Below are positions 44,608 through 52,165 of a DNA stretch of 64,000 nucleotides, one piece after another. Under the pieces are notes generated by a model. The model was not told the DNA's origin and did not search any database. It was given only the letters and a program-made list of their open reading frames with translations. The stretch spans positions 1 to 64,000 of the forward strand of contig NZ_JARVSD010000022.1 of the NCBI RefSeq assembly GCF_030209445.1, read 5' to 3'. Source of the stretch: Promicromonospora sp. MEB111 (GTDB taxonomy: Bacteria > Actinomycetota > Actinomycetes > Actinomycetales > Cellulomonadaceae). Position numbers and translations under genes: made by a program. Within the stretch, counting starts at the first letter, position 1. Each line of letters begins with the position of its first letter.

Positions 44608-45230
44608 CTCACGTCTTTCCGGTAGCGGGCCACGTCGGCGGGGGTGTCGATGTCGTCGCTCCAGCCTGCCGGGTCCGGCACCTCGGTGCACCGGAGCGCG
44701 CCGACCAGCCGCTTCATCGGCGCCCCGTCCGTCTCGATCCCGTCCAACGCCTCGTCGAGCGCCGCGCGGCGGTACAGGCCGACCAGCCACTGCGCCCGAC
44801 CCCCGCGCACCAGGTAGGCGCCGTCCGCCGGTTCACGTGAAACGGCCTCCTCCAGGTGGGCGATCGCCCGCGCGGCGCGCGGCACGTCCACCGCCAGGAG
44901 CAGCACCCACGGCGCACCCGGGTCGGGCAGGGCGCGCAGCCCGGCGGCGAAGCCCGCCACGGGCCCGCCGAACGGCGGGTCCTCCCTGGTCAGGAGGGGG
45001 GTGGGCCCGGCATAGCCCGACGCCGGATCGCGTGCCGGGAGCGCACGCGCCAGCTCCGGCGGTCCTACGACCACGACACGGCGAGCCCGCGCGCTCGCCG
45101 CGAGCGCACGGTCGAGCAGCCGGGTCCCGCCCACGACCAGGCCCGCCTTGGAGGTGCCGTCCAGCCGGGAGGCCCGGCCGCCGGCCAGCACGACGGCGTC
45201 GTACCCGACCCGGGGAGCGGCCCTGGTCAT
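44604..45230 (-). CDS. mobA: molybdenum cofactor guanylyltransferase MobA-like
   Basis: A 208-aa nucleotidyltransferase that attaches GMP to molybdopterin, giving the bis-MGD form used by NarG and NasA. VVLAGGRASRLDGTSKAGL at residues 13-31 is the GTP-binding signature, LLAVDVPR near 97 provides the metal-binding aspartate, and WSDDIDTPADVARY closes the domain. Both ends overlap neighbouring genes by 4 bp (moeA and the DUF6457 gene), giving one operon. Confidence 0.9.
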   Translation of the reverse strand: MTRAAPRVGYDAVVLAGGRASRLDGTSKAGLVVGGTRLLDRALAASARARRVVVVGPPELARALPARDPASGYAGPTPLLTREDPPFGGPVAGFAAGLRALPDPGAPWVLLLAVDVPRAARAIAHLEEAVSREPADGAYLVRGGRAQWLVGLYRRAALDEALDGIETDGAPMKRLVGALRCTEVPDPAGWSDDIDTPADVARYRKDVR

Positions 45231-46531
45231 CGCAGCATCAGCACCTGGACGACGTCGCCGGCCCGCACCTTCTCGACGTCCGGCGGCACGAGGGCGAGGG
45301 CGTCGGCGGCGGCGAGCGCGGACAGGGAGTGGTGCGATCCGGCGGGCTCGACCCCGCCGTCGACCCACCGCACCGGCAGCACCTGGAGCCGGCCCGCGGG
45401 GCTGGACCAGGCCGTGGCGGCGCGGAGGGAACGGTGGGCGTGGCCGAGGGGGTAACGGAGAGGTAGCAGTGCTCGCTCAGCGTTACGTGCCTGGCCGGGT
45501 AAGCCTTCCGCCGCGCCCCCGAGGCCCCGGAGCCGGTCGATCGCCGGCCGCGCGAACAGCTCGAACGACGCGTAGGCGCCCACCGGGTTGCCGGGCAGGG
45601 CCAGCCACGGGACGCCCCGCCAGCGGGCGAGCGCCTGCGGCTTGCCGGGCGACATCGCGACGCTCGCGACGTCGGCGTCCGACACCCCGCCCGCCTCCGG
45701 ACCCGATGCCGCCAGCACCTCGCGCACCACGTCCGCCGCGCCGGCCGAGACGCCGCCGGCGGTCACGATCAGGTCGGTGCCACCGACGGACGCCGCGTCG
45801 AGCGCGGCGCGCAGCGCCGCGGCATCATCGGACACCGGCCCGAGCCGGACGACGTCGGCCCCTGCCGTCCTGGCCGCCGCCGCGAGCATCGGGCCGTTGG
45901 AGTCCGTGATCTGACCCGGGCCGAGCACCCCGCCGACCGGCACCAGCTCCGAACCCGTGGAGATCACGGCGACCAGCGGCCGCCGTCGGACGGCGACACG
46001 CATCGTGCCTGACGCCGTCAGTGCACCCACCGCCGCCGCCGTCACCTCGCTCCCGGCCCGCGCCAGGAGCTCGCCCCGGCCGACATCCTCGCCCGCGGCG
46101 CGGACGTGCGGTCGTGGCCTGCGGGCCAGCGTGACCGAACCCTCTTCCCGGGCCGCCCCGGCGACGAACCGGCCCGTCGAGGTGTGCTCCACGGGGATCA
46201 CGGCGTCCGCCCCGGGTGGGAGCGGGGCGCCGGTCATGATCCGCACGGCCTGTCCCGGCCCGATCCCGGCCCCGGAACCGGAGCCCGCGGCGACGTCGCC
46301 CGTCACCTGGAGCGTCACCGGTGCGCCGTCGGCCGGGAGGTCCGCCAGCCGCACGGCGTACCCGTCCATCGCGGCGCTGTCGAAGGGCGGCACGGCCACT
46401 CTGGCGTGCAGGTCCTCGGCGAGGACCGCGCCGTCGGCATCCGTGAGGTCCAGCGAGACGACCGGCAGTGGCCCGACGAGCGCGAGCACGCGCTGGACGT
46501 GCTCCGTGACGCTCCGCAACCCGGACTCCAT
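45227..46531 (-). CDS. moeA: molybdopterin molybdenumtransferase MoeA
   Basis: MoeA (434 aa) inserts molybdate into adenylylated molybdopterin. FDSAAMDGYAVR near residue 50, RIMTGAPLPPGADAVIPVE near 97 and VAVISTGSELV near 190 are the classical motifs. TAGGVSAGAADVVREVL near 265 and PGKPQALARW with LPGNPVGAYASFELF near 305 belong to the MoaB-like domain. It opens the operon that supplies cofactor to the nitrate reductases encoded a few kilobases away. Confidence 0.95.
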   Translation of the reverse strand: MESGLRSVTEHVQRVLALVGPLPVVSLDLTDADGAVLAEDLHARVAVPPFDSAAMDGYAVRLADLPADGAPVTLQVTGDVAAGSGSGAGIGPGQAVRIMTGAPLPPGADAVIPVEHTSTGRFVAGAAREEGSVTLARRPRPHVRAAGEDVGRGELLARAGSEVTAAAVGALTASGTMRVAVRRRPLVAVISTGSELVPVGGVLGPGQITDSNGPMLAAAARTAGADVVRLGPVSDDAAALRAALDAASVGGTDLIVTAGGVSAGAADVVREVLAASGPEAGGVSDADVASVAMSPGKPQALARWRGVPWLALPGNPVGAYASFELFARPAIDRLRGLGGAAEGLPGQARNAERALLPLRYPLGHAHRSLRAATAWSSPAGRLQVLPVRWVDGGVEPAGSHHSLSALAAADALALVPPDVEKVRAGDVVQVLMLR

Positions 46532-46610
46532 GGGACGACGCTAGACGAAGGGCGTTCGGACGGGGTTACCTGTGCCTCACAACACGGCACCGTTTCCTGT
46601 GAGCACGGAA

Positions 46611-47209
46611 TCATTCGGCGTCGTTCGTGATGCGATCGAACAGTTTGCGCAGGGGATCGAGGTCGCGGTTCTCGTCGGCCGCGCGGCAGGCGGAGTCGTT
46701 CTCCTCGCCCTGGACAGCGCGCCAGTCGAGGTCGTATCCCGCGGCGCTCACCACCCTGCTCCAGAAAAGACGCTGCGTACGCCCGTTCCCTCGCGGAACG
46801 GGTGCAGATAGTTGAACTGGTCGTAGTGGAAGGCAAGCCGCTCGACCAGTCGCTCACGCGGCATGCCGCGGAGGAATCCGTCTTCCCGGAGTGCCTCCGC
46901 TGCGTAACCGGCAGCCCGCTCGATCATTCCGACGGGCACGAAGAACTCCGCGCCGGCGACGTTCTTGCGGATATCGACGGTGCGGATCCTCCCCGCCCAG
47001 TCGTAGACGTCCTGGAACAGGTGACGATGGATGGCACAGAGCTCGGCAAGATCGTTGGTGGCCTTGATCCCGCGCGTCTGTATCTGCGTCGCGCGGGCCA
47101 AGGTGAGGTCAGCTTCGGCTTCGTTCAACGCGTCCTGAGACGAGATGCCCAGGTGATTGCGCAGGATGCCGGAGTCCGGGTCGGTGTAAGGATCGCGGAA
47201 CTCACTCAA
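46611..47209 (-). pseudogene. Fic-family toxin gene with frameshift in the catalytic motif
   Basis: Fic enzymes AMPylate target proteins using HPFxxGNGRxxR. Here the intact frame reads to HPFREG and then leaves phase (TGVRSVF) because one G appears missing in the GGG at 46788-46790. Restoring one base gives GNGRTQRLFWSRVVSAAGYD and an open frame to a TGA at 46611-46613 ending FDRITNDAE, the normal length of about 199 residues. The start is TTG at 47209, overlapping the antitoxin end. Loss of the toxin or a sequencing error are the two explanations; as read, the product is a truncated 153-aa protein ending at 46748. Confidence 0.85.
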
Positions 47210-47732
47210 GGCCGTACCGGGCCCGCGTGATCCTGACGAGCTCGTCCTCGTCGATCTTGCCGCTCACATAAGCGACGGCGTCTGCGCGTGCGGCCGCCGT
47301 GACCTGAAGGCCTTCCATCTCGTTGCTGTGTATTGCCTCCTCGACGATCCGCTGCCTCTCGGCGCGGCGCAGGGTCCGGTAGGCGATCACGTCGACCATC
47401 GCAACGCGGCGATAGGTGTTGACCTTGGTGAACGGGATCTGCCCGGACTCCAGAAGCTTGACCAACGTTGGCCGCGAGACACCAAGGATGTCGGCGGCTT
47501 CCTGGGTGGTGAGCATGCGCGCGCGGTCCACGATCGTGACGGAGCTGCCCGTTCGCAGCGACTTCGCTGCGCTGTCGAGAAGGCGCCGAAGCTGGTCGGG
47601 CAGGTCCACGGCGACACCGCTCTCCGTCTGGAGCGTTACGTGACCGGGGCGCGCGAGAAGGTCACCGACCTGTTCCAGGACATCCAGGCTCTCCACGGTC
47701 GGCAGGACCGTGTTCTCGTCGATCATCGACAT
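47202..47732 (-). CDS. HTH-fused Fic antitoxin (VbhA/excisionase-like)
   Basis: A 176-aa protein with two parts. Residues about 75-115 form an excisionase-type HTH (LTTQEAADILGVSRPTLVKL), suitable for DNA binding. Residues about 130-176 resemble VbhA-type Fic antitoxins: SNEMEG, with Ser136, Glu140 and Gly141, fits the inhibitory (S/T)xxxE(G/N) motif that blocks ATP in the Fic pocket. It precedes and overlaps the fic gene by 8 bp. The start is uncertain among GTG 47741, ATG 47732 and ATG 47726. Confidence 0.82.
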   Translation of the reverse strand: MSMIDENTVLPTVESLDVLEQVGDLLARPGHVTLQTESGVAVDLPDQLRRLLDSAAKSLRTGSSVTIVDRARMLTTQEAADILGVSRPTLVKLLESGQIPFTKVNTYRRVAMVDVIAYRTLRRAERQRIVEEAIHSNEMEGLQVTAAARADAVAYVSGKIDEDELVRITRARYGLE

Positions 47733-47744
47733 GACAACCACGGT

Positions 47745-47762
47745 AAGTCGAAAAAGTCGAAA
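47745..47762. promoter_or_regulatory. tandem 9-bp direct repeat, likely operator of the fic operon
   Basis: AAGTCGAAA occurs twice back to back at 47745-47753 and 47754-47762, immediately upstream of the antitoxin start. It is unusually AT-rich for this window. Because the antitoxin carries an HTH, autoregulation through this repeat is the natural reading. Confidence 0.55.
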
Positions 47763-47792
47763 CGGCTAGGCCGATCGATCTCGGACCAGCAT

Positions 47793-49010
47793 TCAGGCCC
47801 GCGCCCCCCGGCGCACCGGCCCGAGCGTGAACAGCAGCGTCGCCAGGCCCGTGGCCGCGAGCAGCGCGAACCCCATGCCGTAGTCGCCGTTGAGCTGGTA
47901 GACCGCGCCCATGATCAGGGGTGGCACGAACCCGCCGAGCCCGCCGGCCGCGCCGACGATGCCGGTCACCGCACCGACCTTGTCGGCGGGGGCGACCTTG
48001 GCGACCAGGGCGAACGTGGCGCCCGAGGACGCGCCCAGCGCCGCGGCGAGCCCGAGGAACGCGATGGTGCCCACCGGGACGAGCCCGGGCTTGAACGCCA
48101 CGACAGCGGCCAGCACGGTCACGGCGGCGAAGCACCAGACCGACACGTTCACGGGTCCTAGCCGGTCGGACAGCATCCCGCCGACCGGGCGCATCACCAC
48201 GGCGAGCACCACGAACCCGGCGGTGCGGGTCGCGGCGTCGGTGGCGGTGAGGTCGTAGGCGTTGGCGAGGAACGTCGGCAGGTACACGCTGAACGCGACG
48301 AACCCGCCGAACCCGACCGCGTACAGCCAGGCGAGCTCCAGGGTCGCGGGCAGCTTGAGCAGGGACCAGGTGCGCGCCAGCATGCCGCCGGTGGCGCCGG
48401 CGGTGCGCCCCGGGGCGTCGCGGAGCAGGAACCATGAGGCGATCGCGAAGACCGCCAGGATCGCGGCGACCAGCACGAACGGCGCCCAGCGCCCGTAGGC
48501 TTCGGCCAGCGGCACGGTGGTGAACGACGAGACGGCCGTACCGCCCATCCCGACCCCGAAGATCCCCAGGGCGGTGCCCCGCCGCTCGGGAGCGAACCAC
48601 GCGTTGACGAACGGGACGCCGATCGCGAAGGTCGTGCCGCCGAGGCCCAGGAGGAACCCGCCGACGATCAGCGCGGCGTACGAGTCGGCGACGAGCCCCA
48701 CGAACAGCACCGGGACGATCGTCAGCGCGCTCACGAGCGGGAACATCGTCCGGGCCCCGAACCGGTCGGTCAGGGCGCCCACGGGGATCCGGCCCACGGA
48801 CCCGACGAGCACGGGGACGGCCACGAGCACCGACTGCTGGATCTCCGACAGGGTGTACTCGACCCCGTACGCCTTGCCGAGCGGGCTGATCAGGGCCCAG
48901 GCCCAGAAGTTCACCGCGAAGCCCACGGTGGCCAGAGCGAGCTGCACGCTCGACGACGTGCCGCTGGTCTCGGCCCGGCGGCTCGCCCGGGTCGGTGGTG
49001 CCTGCGCCAT
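47793..49010 (-). CDS. narK: NarK-type nitrate/nitrite MFS transporter
   Basis: A 405-aa, 12-TM transporter of the nitrate/nitrite porter family. NFWAWALISPLGKAYG in TM1, RIPVGALTDRFGARTMFP after TM2 with the substrate-binding arginine, and GLGGTTFAIGVPFVNAWF with FGVGMGGTA (the Gly-rich nitrate signature) are visible. It lies one base after narI in the same direction, so it is the last gene of the narGHJI-K operon and probably exchanges nitrate for nitrite during respiration. Confidence 0.9.
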   Translation of the reverse strand: MAQAPPTRASRRAETSGTSSSVQLALATVGFAVNFWAWALISPLGKAYGVEYTLSEIQQSVLVAVPVLVGSVGRIPVGALTDRFGARTMFPLVSALTIVPVLFVGLVADSYAALIVGGFLLGLGGTTFAIGVPFVNAWFAPERRGTALGIFGVGMGGTAVSSFTTVPLAEAYGRWAPFVLVAAILAVFAIASWFLLRDAPGRTAGATGGMLARTWSLLKLPATLELAWLYAVGFGGFVAFSVYLPTFLANAYDLTATDAATRTAGFVVLAVVMRPVGGMLSDRLGPVNVSVWCFAAVTVLAAVVAFKPGLVPVGTIAFLGLAAALGASSGATFALVAKVAPADKVGAVTGIVGAAGGLGGFVPPLIMGAVYQLNGDYGMGFALLAATGLATLLFTLGPVRRGARA

Positions 49011-49011
49011 G

Positions 49012-49773
49012 TCAGCTCCTCGGGCGGGGTCCGGGTCCGGTGGGCGGCTCCCAGCCGGGACGGGTGCGGTGCGCGCCGGACCCGCCGGGGGCGGCGCCGG
49101 TGCCGGTGGCGTCGCGCGACCGGTAGACGACGTAGGGCCGGAACAGGTACGGCACCGGGGCGGAGAACGCGTGCACGAGGCGGGTGAACGGCCACAGCGC
49201 GAACAGCAGGAAGGCGGCGAGGATGTGCACCTGGAAGGCGACCGGCACGCCGCCCATCAGCTCGGGCTGCGGCTGGAGGTACCAGAGCGAGCGGAACCAG
49301 GGCGAGATGGTCTGCCGGTAGTCGTAGCCGTGCTCGGTCACGAGCTGCGTGGTGGCGGTCGCCCACGCGCCGGACAGCACCGACAGGGCGAGCATCGCGT
49401 ACATGACCTTGTCCATCACGGTCGTCGCGAGGAACACGGCGCTGGTGGTGCGGCGGCGGTAGATCAGGATGAGCAGCCCGAGCACCAGCACGGCGGACGC
49501 GGCCGACCCCGCCAGCGCCGCGACCAGGTGGTAGACGTCCTCCGGGATGCCGACCGCCTCGGTCCACGACGCCGGGATCACGAGCCCCGCGACGTGCCCG
49601 AGGATCACCACGAGCAGGCCGAGGTGGAACAGCGGGGACCCGATGCGCAGCAGCCGCTTCTCGTACAGCTCGGACGAACGGGTGGTCCACCCGAACCGGT
49701 CGTACCGGTAGCGCCACACCGACCCGACGACCAGCACGGCGAAGGTCACGTACGGCAGCACCACCCAGAGCAT
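49012..49773 (-). CDS. narI: respiratory nitrate reductase gamma subunit (cytochrome b)
   Basis: NarI (253 aa) is the membrane cytochrome that takes electrons from menaquinol to NarH through two b hemes. Five TM segments are present; heme-ligand histidines are likely in GSPLFHLGLLVVILGHVAGL and in FQVHILAAFLLFALWPFTRLVHAF (quoted in parts). The C-terminus is Gly/Pro-rich and longer than in E. coli. ATG at 49773 shares one base with the narJ stop. Confidence 0.94.
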   Translation of the reverse strand: MLWVVLPYVTFAVLVVGSVWRYRYDRFGWTTRSSELYEKRLLRIGSPLFHLGLLVVILGHVAGLVIPASWTEAVGIPEDVYHLVAALAGSAASAVLVLGLLILIYRRRTTSAVFLATTVMDKVMYAMLALSVLSGAWATATTQLVTEHGYDYRQTISPWFRSLWYLQPQPELMGGVPVAFQVHILAAFLLFALWPFTRLVHAFSAPVPYLFRPYVVYRSRDATGTGAAPGGSGAHRTRPGWEPPTGPGPRPRS

Positions 49774-50516
49774 CACGTCCACGGCGGCACACCCCCTCGG
49801 GCTCCGGGTCCGTCGTCCGTCCCGAAGCCCGGCAGCCCAGACAGGCCGACCAGCTCCGCGGGCGGCCCCTCCGCCACGAGCGACGCCACGCGGTCGAGCG
49901 TCCGCGCGTCGACGGGCGGGAGAGTCAGGCAGACGGCCTCGACCGCCGCGACCCACGGCGAGCCCTCGGCGGCGAGCGCCTGCCGGAGCACCTCGATGCC
50001 GTCGCGGTGGGCGGTCAGGAGCGCCCCGACGATGCGGGCGCCGTCGCCGTCGGCCCGGGCGGAGAGCTCGAGGACGCTGCCGAGGTGGTCGGGCAGCTCG
50101 CCCCGGGTGACCTCCCAGCCCACGGCGCGGTACGCCTCGGCGAACCGGAGCAGTGCGGCCCCGCGCCGCCGGGTGTCGCCGGCGGCGTAGTAGGAGAGGT
50201 AGAGCGTGCAGCGGCGCTTGAGGTCGAAGGTGGCCACGTAGGCGGCCTGGAGCGCGCCGAGGTCGCCGTCGGTCAGGGCGGTGGCCAGGCCGGTCAGCCG
50301 TTCGGCCACGGGCGGCGGCAGGTGGCCGACGGCGGAGCGCACCTCGTGTGCGGCGCGCACCGCCGCGTCGTCCGGGTAGGCGAGCAGGAGGGAGGCGGCC
50401 ATGTGGGCGAGGCGGCGGTCGCCGTCGGACAGGGGGACGGGGGCCAGCGGCGCGCCCGACCCGGCGGAGCGGGCACCGCGGCGCAGCGTGGGGCGGGGCA
50501 GGAACGACAGGCTCAC
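49773..50516 (-). CDS. narJ: nitrate reductase molybdenum cofactor assembly chaperone
   Basis: NarJ (247 aa) is a cytosolic TorD-family chaperone that holds apo-NarGH until the cofactor is inserted. The all-helical core shows HMAASLLLAYPDDAAVRAAH, YVATFDLKRRCTLYLSYYAAGD (quoted in part) and GELPDHLGSVLEL, the conserved ELPDHLP-like motif. It begins with GTG overlapping the narH stop. Confidence 0.93.
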   Translation of the reverse strand: MSLSFLPRPTLRRGARSAGSGAPLAPVPLSDGDRRLAHMAASLLLAYPDDAAVRAAHEVRSAVGHLPPPVAERLTGLATALTDGDLGALQAAYVATFDLKRRCTLYLSYYAAGDTRRRGAALLRFAEAYRAVGWEVTRGELPDHLGSVLELSARADGDGARIVGALLTAHRDGIEVLRQALAAEGSPWVAAVEAVCLTLPPVDARTLDRVASLVAEGPPAELVGLSGLPGFGTDDGPGARGGVPPWT

Positions 50517-52165
50517 GACGGCCTCCCCTCGTCCGGCGGGAAGAGGCCGTCCGGCCGCCCGTTGCCGTCCCAGTTCAGGAGGTTGACCCGGCCGGGGGTG
50601 GACGGGCCGTTCGGGGAGTCGGCGGTCTGCCGGGAGGAGAGCGCGTGGAAGTTCTCCACGGCGACCGGGACGGGCGGGCCCGACGACTCCCCGAGGGGTC
50701 CGGCGCCGCCCATGCCCGGGCCGCCCTCGTAGTCCAGCGAGCAGGCGATCTCCTCCAGGTCGCGGGCCTGCTCGGCGTGCGCCGTCGGGATCACGTACCG
50801 GTCCTGGTACTTGGCGATCGCGAGCAGCCGGTACATCTCCTCGACCTGCGCGCCCGTCATGCCGACGGCGCTCGCGGTCTCCTCGGACGGGGTGTTGCCC
50901 AGGTTCACGTCGCGCATGTAGGAGCGCATGGCGGCGAGGCGGCGCAGCACCCGCTCGACGGGCCGGGTGTCGCCGGCGGTGAACAGGCCCGCGAGGTACT
51001 CCAGCGGGATGCGCAGCTTCGAGATGGCCGCGAACAGGGTGCGGGGGTCCTCGCCGTCGTTCCCTGAGCTCGCGACGACATCGACGACGGGGGACAGCGG
51101 CGGGATGTACCAGACCATGGGCAGCGTCCGGTACTCGGGGTGCAGCGGGAGCGCCACCTCGTAGTCGTTGATCAGCTTCCAGATCGGGGACGCCTGCGCG
51201 GCCTCGATCCAGTCCTCGGGGATGCCCTCGCGGCGTGCGGCGGCGACCACCTCGGGGTCGTCCGGGTCGAGGAACACCGACCGCTGGGCTGCTAGGAGCT
51301 CGTGCTCGTCCTCGACGGACGCGGCCTCGGTGACCCGGTCGGCGTCGTACAGCACGAGGCCCAGGTAGCGCAGGCGGCCCACGCACGTCTCCGAGCAGAC
51401 CGTGGGCAGGCCCACCTCGATGCGCGGGTAGCAGAGCGTGCACTTCTCTGCCTTGCCGGTCTTGTGGTTGAAGTAGACCTTCTTGTACGGGCAGCCGGTG
51501 ACGCACTGCCGCCAGCCGCGGCAGGCCTCCTGGTCCACGAGCACGATGCCGTCCTCGGCGCGCTTGTACATGGCGCCCGAAGGGCAGGACGCGACGCACG
51601 CGGGGTTGAGGCAGTGCTCGCAGATGCGGGGCAGGTAGAACATGAACGTCTGCTCGAGCTCCTCGGCGACGTGCTCGCTCATGTGCTTCAGCACCGGGTC
51701 GTCCTGCATCGTCGCGGTGGACCCGGCGAGGTCGTCGTCCCAGTTGGCCGACCACTCGATCTTCATGTCCTTGCCCGTGAGCAATGACTTCGGTCGTGCC
51801 ACCGGGGTGTGCGCACCCTGCGGCGCGGACAGGAGCATGTCGTACTCGTAGGTCCAGGGCTCGTAGTAGTCGTGGATGGACGGCATCTTGGGGCTGGCGA
51901 AGATGGTCGCGAGCTTCTTGAGCCGGCCGCCCGCGCGGAGCTTGAGCCGGCCCCGCCTGGTCCGGACCCAGCCGCCGTGCCACTCGTCCTGGTCCTGGTA
52001 GGTGCGTGGATAGCCCAGCCCGGGGCGGGTCTCCACGTTGTTGAACCAGACGTACTCCATGCCGGACCGGTTGGTCCAGGCCTGCTTGCACGTCACCGAG
52101 CACGTGTGGCACCCGATGCACTTGTCGAGGTTCATCACCATCGACATCTGGGCCATGACCTTCAT
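50513..52165 (-). CDS. narH: respiratory nitrate reductase beta subunit
   Basis: NarH (550 aa) wires electrons from NarI to NarG through one [3Fe-4S] and three [4Fe-4S] clusters. Four cysteine groups are seen: CIGCHTCSVTCK (C16-C26), CEHCLNPACVASCPSG, CRGWRQCVTGCPYKK, where Trp replaces a Cys and marks the [3Fe-4S] cluster, and CTLCYPRIEVGLPTVCSETC. A C-terminal tail of about 50 residues is Pro/Gly-rich and atypical. ATG overlaps the narG stop by 4 bp. Confidence 0.96.
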   Translation of the reverse strand: MKVMAQMSMVMNLDKCIGCHTCSVTCKQAWTNRSGMEYVWFNNVETRPGLGYPRTYQDQDEWHGGWVRTRRGRLKLRAGGRLKKLATIFASPKMPSIHDYYEPWTYEYDMLLSAPQGAHTPVARPKSLLTGKDMKIEWSANWDDDLAGSTATMQDDPVLKHMSEHVAEELEQTFMFYLPRICEHCLNPACVASCPSGAMYKRAEDGIVLVDQEACRGWRQCVTGCPYKKVYFNHKTGKAEKCTLCYPRIEVGLPTVCSETCVGRLRYLGLVLYDADRVTEAASVEDEHELLAAQRSVFLDPDDPEVVAAARREGIPEDWIEAAQASPIWKLINDYEVALPLHPEYRTLPMVWYIPPLSPVVDVVASSGNDGEDPRTLFAAISKLRIPLEYLAGLFTAGDTRPVERVLRRLAAMRSYMRDVNLGNTPSEETASAVGMTGAQVEEMYRLLAIAKYQDRYVIPTAHAEQARDLEEIACSLDYEGGPGMGGAGPLGESSGPPVPVAVENFHALSSRQTADSPNGPSTPGRVNLLNWDGNGRPDGLFPPDEGRPS

